Of a stretch of DNA of 64,000 nucleotides, positions 48,128 to 58,900 are shown piece after piece. Position 1 is the first letter of the stretch, and each line of letters begins with the position of its first letter. The DNA is from Nageia nagi. Its lineage: Eukaryota; Pinophyta. The notes beneath the pieces are model-generated. The model searched no databases. It was not told the DNA's origin and saw nothing but the letters and a program-made list of their open reading frames with translations. The translations under genes and the position numbers were made by a program. Location of the stretch: NCBI GenBank assembly GCA_050084985.1, contig JBITNC010000001.1, forward strand, positions 138,942,001-139,006,000, given 5' to 3'.

Positions 48128-49879
48128 TTCTATTAGTTTTAAATTTGAAGAATTCTGGGTGTTGTCAACATTTGGCTATTGTATATATAATTCTTAATCT
48201 TTCATATTTTACTTTATAAATTTCTAATCAAAGTCTAGTGAGTGTTATAATAACTCCCAAGGGATAAACCTTAAGTCATGTTAGTAGTGAAAATAGCCAA
48301 GAACTATATTTTAGAAGATTTAATGTTCAAGATTTGTTGTAAATACATTATTTAGAACTTATTGTAAATACAATGTCTAGGAGTTATTGTAAATATAGTG
48401 TTCAAGAGTTATTATGATTATAGTGTCTAAGAGTTGTTGTAAATATAGTGTTTGAGAGTTATTATAAAAGTAGGCCTAAGTTATGTCTAGATAATCAAGA
48501 AGAGATGTTTAGAAGTAAATAGAGCCTATTGATTTTCAATAATGACATCATAATTTTTTGCTAAAATAAATAGGTCTTAGAATAAGTAATGGTAGGTGAT
48601 AATTCATGAAGATACCAAATAGAATCCATCAATTTTCAATAGTGACATCATCATATTTTGGCTAAAATCAATAGGTCTTAGAATAAGTAATGGGAAGTGA
48701 AGATTCATAAAGATACCAAATAAAGCCCATAAATTATGAGTGATGATGTTAAAATATTTGAAAAAAATCAACAATCACTAATAAGAGCTAGATCATCAAA
48801 AAAGCTCAAAGAAAAGAAATAGAACCTACCAGACTAGAGTAATGGGTAAGAAGTAACACCTAGGTCCAGTTGATCTTAAGTGTTAGACCCTTGGGGCCCT
48901 ATTAATGTGTCAACTTCAACTCAATTCCACATAATAAATGGTAGTTTCTTCTCAATCTAACTTGATATATTATTCATCTCCCCCATTAATCTAATAAATT
49001 AAAACTAAAGTATGGATCATCAATGGATGCAAAGAAGTAGATGATTACTGATAGAGCACAATGCTAGATCGTACCTATCAAATTATAGATAAGTACTTAT
49101 TCAATCAACTATAGTACCATCTTTAATCAACTATAGAACCAAAAAAAGAGTAGTTAATGAAATGTTAGGAAGATTATGGCTCTATGGATACAACTATTTA
49201 GAAACTACAAATTCCTAGATAGTCATGCTATTGGTACTTAGTCACAATGTAATCTAACATAGTTGTAATATTTATTATGAATAATTTTCTTCACTAGATT
49301 TAACTAAGATGAGTAATTATGTATATTGATGATAGATAATAACCTAGCAGAGCATGTAAATGTATAAATGGTAGATTGTTAGAAATCATTAAGGTTGAAC
49401 ATTCTAGCAAATTTGGCTAGGTCTATAAGGTGGTTTCATACATGATAATGCAAATAAATAATGCTTTGCCCTTTTGAAATAAGTGGCTATTTATTGCTAT
49501 TGTGAATATTATTTATGTAATGTTATCTTAAGTTGTGGCTATGTATTATGATTGTGAAACCCCAAGGGTAATATAGCATGCTATTCTTAATCTTGACTAT
49601 GGATTGTTTTCTGTACTACAATGCTTGAGCTATGTAGTTCTTGTTTAAATTTTAGTTTAATGTGCTCATCTCTTTTTATTAAATCTCTACTTTTTATCTC
49701 TTTCCTATTACTTTAAACCTTTACAATAGATAAGAACTAGCCTATGACCCAAATATTGAGTATAAAACCAACATGAACGCATTCCCACCACCTTTTGCTC
49801 TTTCAAGGAACCTACTATTACAACAAATGGAGAACTCAACCAAACCAAACCCTTTGAGATTACATTATACTAATCAATA
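48128..49879 (+). repeat. X1 3' LTR, main part
   Basis: Resumes at LTR position 114 and ends ..AATCAATA. It holds the short repeat block (48322-48475) and two 100-bp units (about 48560-48770), as in the X1 5' LTR. Joined length 1865 bp. Confidence 0.8.
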
Positions 49880-49884
49880 ACATT
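49880..49884. other. Target site duplication of X1, right copy
   Basis: ACATT, identical to 4477-4481. Confidence 0.8.
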
Positions 49885-50946
49885 TAAGCATATACAACAT
49901 TATATCTTGAAAATATATTAATCAAAAAAGGGTACTACATTATCTTTACAATAAATACATCCATCCCACCAACCTAGTATTTCAATTTCCTATGCTCACA
50001 TCACTAGTGCTACCATGATGGATCCTAGCACTCCTAAAACTCTTAGACCTAGAGGCACTCCTAATCAAACTAGGACTCTTTATCATAGTTTGTTCTTTTA
50101 ATACCAAAACTTTTATTTAGGGATACACTTTATCATTTTTTAAATCCTTTATCTCTTCAGTATGCTCTAATACCCAATCCATTATACCAAGGAAGTCCCT
50201 ATCATTTGAAGCCTTATGAATCTCTTATCTAAGGCTACCAACTTGACCTTTAACCCATCAATTTCATCATCATTTATGGCCATTTCCCCTTTTATATTGA
50301 CTAGCTCCACTTGAACTTGTTGTTTTTCCACCTTTTCTAAGTCTAGGCCCAACTTGGTTTTATATAAAAAGTCAAAACAAAGAATACATGTTAGCCATTT
50401 ATTATTTTTCAAAAGTACTAACCTATAAGTGCATAAAGAAGCATACTTACTCAATTCATTTTCAAGCTATTATTGGGTCTTTGAATTAGTGAAACCAATT
50501 AACACATCCCATCCAACCTGCTCCTCATATTGAGGTGCATCTCCCATGTGTACATCTTGTTACTCCTCCTCTTCATCCTCACCTTCCTTTTCCTCTTCTT
50601 CACCTACCTCATCTTTCATTGCTTCTACCAACACTCCAACCTATATAGACCAAAGTGATTATGTCTTGCTCTAACCCATCATGTTAGGTACTCTTGATCA
50701 AATTGAGTCATATTTGGTGCCTTAAATTCCTCATCATTTGTGTTTCTCTCTTACCCATGGTCTTGGGGAGGGTACCATTCCTATTCCCACTTAGGAGGAG
50801 TCTCAAATAGATTATAGTCATGGGCCCTATGCCTTCCCATATACACTATAAACTTTTATTTTAGAGTAATACCTTACCACCTACCAAATTTTCTCTTCAC
50901 CCTCTCTAGTCTTTAGGGATAAATGAATGCCTTCCTTATCTATAAG
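49885..50946 (-). pseudogene. Element W antisense ORF, C-terminal remnant
   Basis: Minus-strand remnant, continuous with 4476 once X1 is removed. Reading down from 50912: RLERVKRKFGRW, then IVYMGRHRAHDYNLFETPP, YPPQDHG, an acidic run (EEEEKEGEDEEEE), then an open segment at 50454-50182 (90 codons) with a heptad-like run (DLEKVEKQQVQVELVNIKGE). The RV.R.FG motif matches ERVHHxFG of the Y1 antisense ORF and the end of the plant mobile domain. Position (after pol, antisense) and order (PMD end, acidic, coiled coil) fit the antisense ORF of W. Y2 inserted upstream of it and cut off the N-terminal part. Confidence 0.55.
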
Positions 50947-51107
50947 TGTAGACACTCGAAATAAACCCTATCTTTAATTTAATAAATAAATAAATAAAAC
51001 AAATATTTCTTCTAATATATATCACATTAAAATAATTGAGTAATATATGCATTGAGAACAACCTTAACTAAAGTAAATTAAGAATAATCGCCGACCTCAT
51101 TTCTATT

Positions 51108-52230
51108 TCTGGAATGTTATACTTACCAGTTCTGGCTATTTGATCACTCCCTAATGATGTCATCACTTCTGAAACCTGATTTCATTCAAAATGTGAACTT
51201 CATTCTCCCCATGATGTCATCATCATATTTCCAGAATGTTATACTTACCAGTTCCAGCTATTTGATCACTCCCTAATGATGTCATCACTTTCGGAACTTG
51301 ATTTCATTCAAAATGTGAACTTCGTTCTCCCTGTGATGTCATCATCATATTTCTAGAATGTTATACTTACCAGTTCTAGCTATTTGATCACTCCCTAATG
51401 ATGTCATCACTTTTGGAACTCGATTCATTCAAAACTGTGAACTTCGTTCTCCCCATGATGTCATCATCATATTTCTGGAATGTTATACTTACCAGTTTTG
51501 GCTATTTGATCACTCCCTAATGATGTCATCACTTTCAGAACCCAGTTCATTCAAAACTATGAACTTTGTTCTCCCCATGATGTCATCATCATAATTCCAG
51601 AACATTATACTTACTGGTTCCAGCTATTAGATCACTCCCTGATGATGTCGTCACTTCTGGGACCTGGTTCATTCAAAACTATGAACTTCATTCTCCCTGT
51701 GACATCATTGTCATAATTCTAGAATGTTATACTTACTGGTTTTGGCTATTTGATCATTCTCTGATGACATCATCACTTCCAAGACTCAGTTCATTCAAAG
51801 CTGTGAACTTCATTCTCCTCGTGACATCATCATCATATTTCTGGAATGTTATACTTACTGGTTCTGGCTATTTGATCACTCCCTCATGACATCATCACTT
51901 TCGAAACTTGGTTTCATTCAAAATTGTGAACTTCATTCTCCCTATGACATCATCATCATATGTCTGGAATGTCATTCTTATTGGTACCAACTATTTGATC
52001 ACTTCTTGATGACATCATCATCTCCAGAACCCAGACCTTTCTACAACTTAGCTTTAACATTTACTTTCGAAATACTTTACTTACCAGCTCTGGCTATTTG
52101 ATCACTACTTGCTGACGTTATCATCTCCAGAACCTGATCCTTTCCACAACTGAGCTTTATCTTTCTTCTATGATGCCATCATTTCATTTCAGAATGCTTT
52201 ATCTACTGACTCTGGCTTGTTTTGTGTGCT
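51108..52230. repeat. 122-bp tandem array in Y2 LTR
   Basis: Eight good units and one or two decayed ones. The marker AATGTTAT (with changes) occurs at 51113, 51234, 51357, 51479, 51601, 51723, 51845 and 51967. Each unit holds two TGATGTCA/TGACATCA sites and the blocks TTACCAGTTCTGGCTATTTG and TTCATTCAAAACTGTGAACT. It lies in U3, upstream of the TATA box at 52604. Confidence 0.9.
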
Positions 52231-52603
52231 CTAGAAAAATTCTCGGGGATCTTAAAATGAACTCATGATTGCAAGTAAAATTCACTAGGGCTTCAATAAG
52301 GGATTTAAAATTATATTATTGGATCAATCTTTTCGAACATATTTTAAAACAAGTGGTCTTATGATCCTTGTCATTAAAAAATGACCATTGAACGACTATT
52401 CTAATGTTAATATATAATCGCTAAAAAATCGGTGACGATCCATGAACAGTTAAAACAACAAACAAATCTAAGCCTGGAATAGTCTAGTACATACAATTTG
52501 TAATCACAGATACAGATGGAAGATAGCAACACTTCAAAATTTAGGTCGAGAGGTTACCTAGATTCTTGGATGCCAAAATAAATGAATAACAAACTTTGAA
52601 ACT

Positions 52604-52610
52604 TATAAAT
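52604..52610 (+). promoter_or_regulatory. TATA box of Y2 LTR
   Basis: TATAAAT in the segment that aligns with the Y1 TATA box; followed about 35 bp later by a GGGGGACCCC block that matches GGGGACCC in Y1. Confidence 0.6.
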
Positions 52611-53204
52611 TGAAGCTTTGTACGTAAACAGGGGGACCCCAATTCTACTGTAGCGAAGCTCTGCTAAAATTATATCAGGAGGTTATTAGCAAAAGGTTGT
52701 AAGCTTGATCCATAGTAAATCTTCTCTTAAGTATATTTCTGTATAATGTTATTCATTGGCTGATTTATATGTGAGAGCAGGTATGCTTTTGATGTGTTGT
52801 TCATCTTCCATGTGTAGGGTCAATACAGGAGAAGAACGACGGAAGTAAGCGTGAAAGAGAACAACAAAGGAATAGATAAAAACACTTCAAAACTCTATGA
52901 AGATTACTCCAGTACATATAGAGCTGATTGTCGATGATTCAAAGATTGGTTGACGGTGATTCACCATATAGATAATGAAGACTGATCGTTGTCCATCCAC
53001 CCGCATTGATTGTTATCGATTCGCAAAGATTGTTGTCAAATGTTGATTACAACATATCAATAAAAACTTGCTTATTTGTATTCAAATACTTTAGATATCA
53101 TTACTATTATCGATGTGTATTGTCGAATATGTTCATGATTAATTATGTTGAATGATTTATCTTTCTAAATTGCATTTTAGGTTCATAATTTGATATACAC
53201 AATC

Positions 53205-53221
53205 TGGCGCTAGAAGGAGGG
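53205..53221 (+). promoter_or_regulatory. Y2 primer-binding site, tRNA-Asn
   Basis: TGGCGCTAGAAGGAGGG, 17 of 17 bases complementary to the 3' end of plant tRNA-Asn (GUU), including CCA, as I recall that tRNA. Confidence 0.85.
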
Positions 53222-54316
53222 CCCCTTGCATGCATTTTAGAAAATTAAAACAAAAATAGGATCAGTTGCATGTTGTTTTGTATTTTATTTCTTCTGTTTG
53301 CATCCTGTGGAATCGGATACTAACTTACTCTGTTTGATTTGTTGTTTTGTTTTGTTTTCTGTGTTCTCTGGATCGGCAACAATCTCTATGAAATTCGGTA
53401 TGTTTTATAACCCGACCTGAATACAGCAAGTTAATTATATATTTAAAATGACAGTATGTAGAACTGTGTGTGATCTCTCTGCTCAGAGTGCATTTAGGAA
53501 ATAGGTAGTAAAAGGTTAAATACATTTGTTATTAATTTATTTTATGTATAATGTTAGGTATTTATTTTTAATGTTTGGATTAAAGATATGTACACATTAA
53601 ATACTTTTTATCTTGTCTACTTATGCTCTCCCTTTGCGCTTCGTGCGATCTAAGGTGACTAGAATAGACCTGATAAGAAGGGTTAAATTATCCACATATA
53701 ATTACCTCTTACCAAGTTTGTCCTTACCACTCCATTGGAGGTCGAAGGGATATGTGACTAGTAAGAGGAAGTAATTTACTACATTTAATATCTTTTGGGA
53801 GGGTAGTATGCATAAATCTATCTTACTTGTTTAAATGCATTTCATAAAGGCCTTAAGAAATAATTGAACATTAACGAGTTGGATGTCGCTACCAACCGTT
53901 AATTCTTACTTCTTTGTAACCATCGACATAATGCACTTTAAACCATAGAGCCAGTTACACTTGGAGGTGATGATCAAGGTAACTTTCCTTTAGGTAGGAG
54001 TCAAAAAAGAAACTCATCTAGAACCAAGCCAAAAGCCATAGAAACTTGGAAATGTTAGAATTACCCAACCTACCTTGTTTAACACTTGACTAGTCAAAAA
54101 AAATTAGGAAAATTAAAAAGATTAAAAAATAAACTACTCATATCGCTCATGTAATTCAGACATTAAAAATATGCGAAAAAGTTAAAAAGATAAGCACATT
54201 GTTAAAAGTAGGCTTGCATATAGGATGTTTGTGCATTAAATTGTTTTCTCGAAAATATAATCTAAAAGATAAAAAATAAAGTTTCTTATTTACGATGTTT
54301 GTTTATGATATTTAAA
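53222..54316 (+). other. Y2 leader
   Basis: No ORF. Shares with the Y1 leader the block TTATGCTCTCCCTTTGCG (about 53620), one CCATTGGAGGTCGAAGGGAT (about 53733), GAGTTGGATGTCGCTACCAA (about 53876) and the stretch leading to gag (about 53930-54316). About 0.8 kb shorter than Y1, mainly because the repeated blocks occur only once. Confidence 0.65.
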
Positions 54317-57080
54317 ATGGTTCAAACGAGAAGTATGACTGCCAAGCAAATGCGAGAACACCCATTTGAAATACAAGAAATAGATTCAGACAACATGGAT
54401 TTGATAGAATATTCGGTTAGGAGGCCAACTCCTTTAGATGAATCAAATTCATGGGTAGTTCATTATGTAGGTAAAAATGATGATTATGATTATAATCAAT
54501 CTAGATCACAAAGATGAATTATAGATAACCCTATCGCAAGGAATGAAACACAAGTGTTAGAAGAAGAGTTGATTGAAATTCATCGTCGCCTAGCTACTCA
54601 TAAGGGTATTCCTAAGACATCTTTTAGTTTATCGGGAGATGTAGAAAAAATAGACCAAAAGATTGATAACTTAGAAATTGATGAGGCTAAATCTCGAGCA
54701 AGAACTATAGCGGTACCACAGACTGAGCCATATAAAATTAAATATGAAGGAATCAATCGTCAATTATCAGATGGTCGAAGAGTCAGTTCTTCAATTCAAA
54801 ATGAGGGATCTTCTTTTTCTTTTGAATTAAGAATAAAGGAAGCATCAATGAAACAAATGGAAAAATCTTATTCCATAAAAGAAGGATCAAATAGAAGGAC
54901 ATCTAAGTTTAAAATAGAAGAGATACCTTCTTATGAAGAACTACAAAAATGACAATTATATAAAACAACAGCTGGTAAAAGATTCACGAAAGTATATGTT
55001 GAGAATATTAAAAGGGCTGCAGACATGCAATATATCCAAGAGGAAGAAAAAAGAAAAGCCGATGAACTTAGTAAATTGCAAGAATAAGAGGATAAATTAA
55101 AAGAAATGGAAGAGAAATTTCTTAGAGATAAAAGAAAATTTATAGAACAAGAACAAGCAAAGAAAGAAAGAAATGAGTTCTTGGAACAAGAAAAGAAAAG
55201 ACTTCATAAAGAGCATGAGATTCAACTTCATTTACAAGAATTACAATGTAAAGAATTAGAAAATGAAAAGATAAAAAGGGAACAATATCTACATATGGAG
55301 AAAGAAAAACAAAGACAGTGGGATGAATATCAAAGAATAAGACATCTAAAACCAGAAACTCCTGAAGGAAGTCAAATACAAAGATATCAAGATCCTTATA
55401 TAGACAGACAAGAAGAGCTGGATAGAGAGGCAACCATTTTATTACAAAAGGAAATGGAAAAGGAATCAGAACTTCAAAGATTATATGATAAACAAAAGTG
55501 AGATTCTATTAAAAGTTGGGTTGAACAAACCCAAAATCAAGCAAGATTACCTAATTATAAGGGAAGAGACCTACATGAAAAAGGGATACCTCAAAAACCT
55601 CCTAGAATTCCTATTCTGCGACAACATTCACCTCTTAAAATATTACCTCCACCACCATCAGAAATTCCCTCTGACTATGAGTCTTATATTTCAAGATCAA
55701 TTTCGGAAAAAGATCCAAATACTCGGAGACATCATAGGCATACTCAAGGTCATAGAACTGATAAAGAATTAGAAAATTTTTTGAAGGATTTTATAAATCG
55801 AGAAATGAATGTTCAAGGACTTCAAAAGTTAAATTACAAGAATATTTGCAATGAGCCTATTCACCCAAGTGTTCCAAAAAAGAAACTACCACATAGGTTT
55901 GAATTTCCTAAAATAGAGCCCTTTAAAGGAAGAGAGGAACCCCAAAGAACACTTGAGGAAATTTACATTTTCTAGTTATCAGATAGCCAATGTTGATTCA
56001 TTAATGTTACGTATATTTCCTATGACACTCGCAGGTCAAGCTTTGAATTGGTATAATAGTTTACCTATGCATAGTTTATATACGTTCGAACAATTGGCTA
56101 ATCAATTTCTTGAACATTTTAGAATTAATATTAAAGAAAAATCTTCAATTATGGATCTTACAAGATTGCAACAATTTCCTGATGAAACCATACAAGATTA
56201 CATCTCAAGATGGTGGGCTATACTCATTAGTATGCCTTATACAATACCACAAGAAGAATTGGTTAAATTATTTAGCCAAAGCTGTTTAAGACCAATAGCT
56301 AGTGTTCTCCAAATTCAACAGCATAAAACTTTTGAAGAAGCTATTGCTCAGGCAGTAGTTATAGAAAGAGTTAAAATTCAAGATGGAGAGTTAAAACTTA
56401 AGAAAAAAGAATACAAAAAAGGTAATCAAAATGAGAACATTAGTAAACAACCACAAAATAATCAAATAGCTACAACAAAAAATTGTGGTCCTTCTTCAAA
56501 AATAGAAGAAAGTGCTGAACCTAAACTTAAAAGAAATTTTACTCCATTATCAGAATCATTAGCCGAAATACTTAAAAAATTATGTGATAATGGTATGATT
56601 ACATTACCTGATATAAAGCCTAAAAATCCTAATGCTAAAGAAAGTAAATGGTATAAGGAGAATGAATTTTGTGCTTATCATAGACAAAAGGGACATAACA
56701 CAAATAAATGTCGAACTTTACAGCACAAAATTCAAGACTTGATAGATAGTCGAAAGATAGATGTGGATAATCCTGTTGTGTCTTCAAATCAAAATTTAGG
56801 GATATATCAAAATCCTTTATCCTCACATCAGGCTAATAATGTGGCAACTATCCCAAATCAACAGAACTATATAGGGGATAATAAGGATATACCAGTTATA
56901 GGAACCATAGATGATTCAATACATATGATTGGTATAGCCACAAGAGCACAACAATATCAGAATAAACAGGATAATCCTTGAAAAAATTAAACGACATCAA
57001 ACCCAATTAATATACAACCTATACCTCCTCCGCAGCAACCTAAAGTCTCGATAAAAGGTGTTCTTCAACTATAGTTAAAA
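54317..57080 (+). pseudogene. Y2 gag, broken
   Basis: ATG at 54317 chosen because MVQTRSMTAKQ is a common start of plant gypsy gag and Y1 aligns from here. Frame 1 runs to about 55940, where a CCC to CCCC insertion shifts it; 55953-56981 is then open for 342 codons. Domains: N-terminal conserved part, Glu/Lys-rich coiled-coil-like middle (about 54990-55500), proline patch (about 55640), gag domain (LRIFPMTLAGQALNWYNSLP to AIAQAVVIERVKI), zinc knuckle at 56670-56711 (CAYHRQKGHNTNKC). The TGA at 56979-56981 and a TAG at 57073-57075 lie before the protease. Y1 has stops at nearly the same places, but C-to-T decay explains them, so gag-pol may have been one frame. Confidence 0.85.
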
Positions 57081-57887
57081 ATGTCTCCAGTAAAGATGAC
57101 TTTATTTGAATTATTACAACAGTCTGAGGGTTATAGGGAAGCTATGAATCAAATTCTACAAGAAATTCAAGTGGATATCAGTAATCCCAATAACTTCATT
57201 TCAATAGTTGAAAGTTTTAGAATATCTCAACAACCTAGTATCACCTTCTACAAACAAGAAAGATTAAATAACGATGGACTAGGCAGACTTGATCCACCCT
57301 TACATATAATTGGTAATGTAGAGGGAAAATTATTTAAAAGAATTTTAATAGATGAGGGTTTAGCCATAAATATAATTTCAGATGCTGCATATAAAAAGCT
57401 GAATTTACTAGAATCAATTATCTTAGCTCCTTCTTTACAAATTAGAGCTTTTAATGATGCAGTGTGTTCAACTCTGGGATCAATAGTGTTGCCAATTACA
57501 GTAGGTGCTAAAACCATCCAAACATTATTACATATAATTGAAGGAAATATTATACAATATAATGTTATTTTAGGATGTCCATGGATTAGAGAAATGCAAT
57601 GTGTTCCATCAATTTATCATGGATGTTTAAAGTACATCTATAAGGATAAAGTTCATTGTGTGTTTAAAGACCCAAATCCTTATTCACATTGTAACTTAAT
57701 TTTTGATACAAATGAAGTGACATTACCATCTCCTAATCTATCGACTATATTAATGAATGAAAATATGAATCAATCTGAAGTCATAGAAGTAAAAAATGAT
57801 ATAGTTATACAAGATAAAGATGCTTGGGAAAAAGTTGCTAAAACTTTAGATGAAAAGCATGGAGCGTCTTCATCAAAATAGGTAAAT
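57081..57887 (+). pseudogene. Y2 protease, nearly intact
   Basis: Open for 266 codons from MSPVKMTLFELLQQSEGY. The active site is LIDEGLAINII (Asp-Glu-Gly at 57351-57359), the flap/second region AFNDAVCSTLGSIVLPITVG, and the C-terminal signature VILGCPWIREMQCVPS. It lies in the same frame as the second half of gag. Ends in a TAG where Y1 reads CAA. As a domain it looks complete; the Glu in place of Thr or Ser next to the catalytic Asp is unusual. Confidence 0.8.
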
Positions 57888-58900
57888 ACTACATATAATG
57901 ACAACTCATCCGATGTATATCTAGTAAAGATTAAAATAAGGGATTTAGGGATGGGGGAATATGATATAGATGATGTGATATTTAATATACCTTCATCACA
58001 AGAAGCGGGTAGATTATCTGAATCACCCAATGTGATTGGACAAATAGTGCCTTTAGGTGAAATACCTAATCAAACAATGTTTGTTTATGCGGGAATAGTA
58101 GATCCTATATCAACAATATCCAATCAAATATATGAAGGATATTTCAATAATGATATGAAATATTTATCGCCATGTTCAAGAACATTTGTCTTAAACTATT
58201 TTAACAAATGTAATTGGCAAGGACGAGGATTGGGTCGATATGAACAAGGTCCCTGAGAAATAATTGAATTACAATATCAAGATCCCACTGATAAAAGTGG
58301 ATTAGGCTATAAGAATGGATATAAAAATCTTGATAAATTAGGAAATTTGGAAGAAGAAAATTTGGATTATAATGAAGAGATTTTAGAAAAAGAATCCATA
58401 GTACAAGAAAGTATTGATGTAAGAGAAGAACTATTAAGTGCAATGGATGTCTTAGAAGGGGTCAAAGTGCTTTTCATAAATAATATTGAATCACCCCAAA
58501 ACCATTCATGCTCATCAAGTGATGTACAAGAAAAAATAAATAAAAATGTCGAATCATCAATCAGTTCATGTTTCGATATACCATCGGTGAATATGGTTAT
58601 AATAAAAGAAAATGATGTTGAAGATCAAAATAGTGAACAAATAGATGAAGCCAACAAAAATCATGATTTAATCAAAATAATAGCCAATACTCCTACAGAT
58701 GAAATAATTGCCGATTTTTCTCTTATATCATCCAATCCTTTGGTACACGAATTCAAAAACATAGATTACATATTTGATGCCTATGAAAGTCAAGTATGCA
58801 CAAATGAACAAAATCAAGAATATGATGAAGAATATAGTATTAATGATAATGGTTGGATACCGGTACCGATCAATTAGAAGAAGGGTCGCATATGCTTACT
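57888..58900 (+). pseudogene. Y2 pol linker with G-patch-like segment
   Basis: 57951-58256 and 58347-58877 are open in one frame. The G-patch-like part is at 58212-58310: NWQGRGLGRYEQGP, one stop, then DPTDKSGLGY. Before it is LSPCSRTFVLNYFNKC; after it an acidic, Asn-rich stretch (LEEENLDYNEEILEKE, NDVEDQNSEQIDEAN). A 1-base deletion near 58869 shifts the frame into RT. The G-patch is a Gly-rich RNA-binding motif; its role here is not known. Confidence 0.65.

Larger units (their letters stand above)
4482..49879 (+). mobile_element. X1: gypsy LTR retrotransposon, interrupted by X2
   Basis: Complete but defective Tat-like Ty3/gypsy element. The 5' LTR is 4482-6344 (1863 bp), the internal part 6345-16010, and the 3' LTR is split into 16011-16123 and 48128-49879 (1865 bp joined). 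The flanking duplication is ACATT at 4477-4481 and 49880-49884. X2 (with Y1 inside it) sits within the 3' LTR. Near-equal LTR lengths and the shared two-unit 100-bp repeat support this pairing. It encodes gag, an RNase H-like domain, RT, RNase H, integrase and a long ORF3, all with stops; protease is deleted. Confidence 0.85.
50947..53201 (+). repeat. Y2 5' LTR
   Basis: Starts TGTAGACACT and ends GATATACACA three bases before the primer site. 2255 bp, against 841 bp in Y1. The part after the array (about 52290-53201) aligns in order with the Y1 LTR: a TATTATTGGAT block, a GTGGTC..ATGA block, TATA box, GGGGACCC block and TGTGTAGG block. Most of the extra length is the 122-bp array. Confidence 0.8.

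Noticed and set aside
4482-49879. Four similar LTRs in a row read as a tandem LTR-internal-LTR-internal-LTR array made by unequal recombination.
   Set aside because: The target duplications ACATT and GAGTC, the split 113-bp head of the X1 3' LTR, and LTR pairing by length and repeat count show nested insertion instead.
51108-52230. CRISPR-like array.
   Set aside because: The units are 122 bp, near-identical throughout without unique spacers, and lie in an LTR of a plant element.
53205-53221. Fragment of a tRNA gene.
   Set aside because: It is only the 17-base complement of a tRNA 3' end at the primer-site position; no cloverleaf surrounds it.
54299-54316. Start of Y2 gag upstream of 54317.
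   Set aside because: No ATG at 54299 (TTG); an in-frame ATG at 54305 is not kept in Y1, and similarity with Y1 begins at the MVQTRSM start.
56979-57080. Programmed stop readthrough between gag and pol in family Y.
   Set aside because: Both copies have stops here, but they are one C-to-T step from sense codons, and gag and pol share one frame, so decay explains them. A consensus would settle it.
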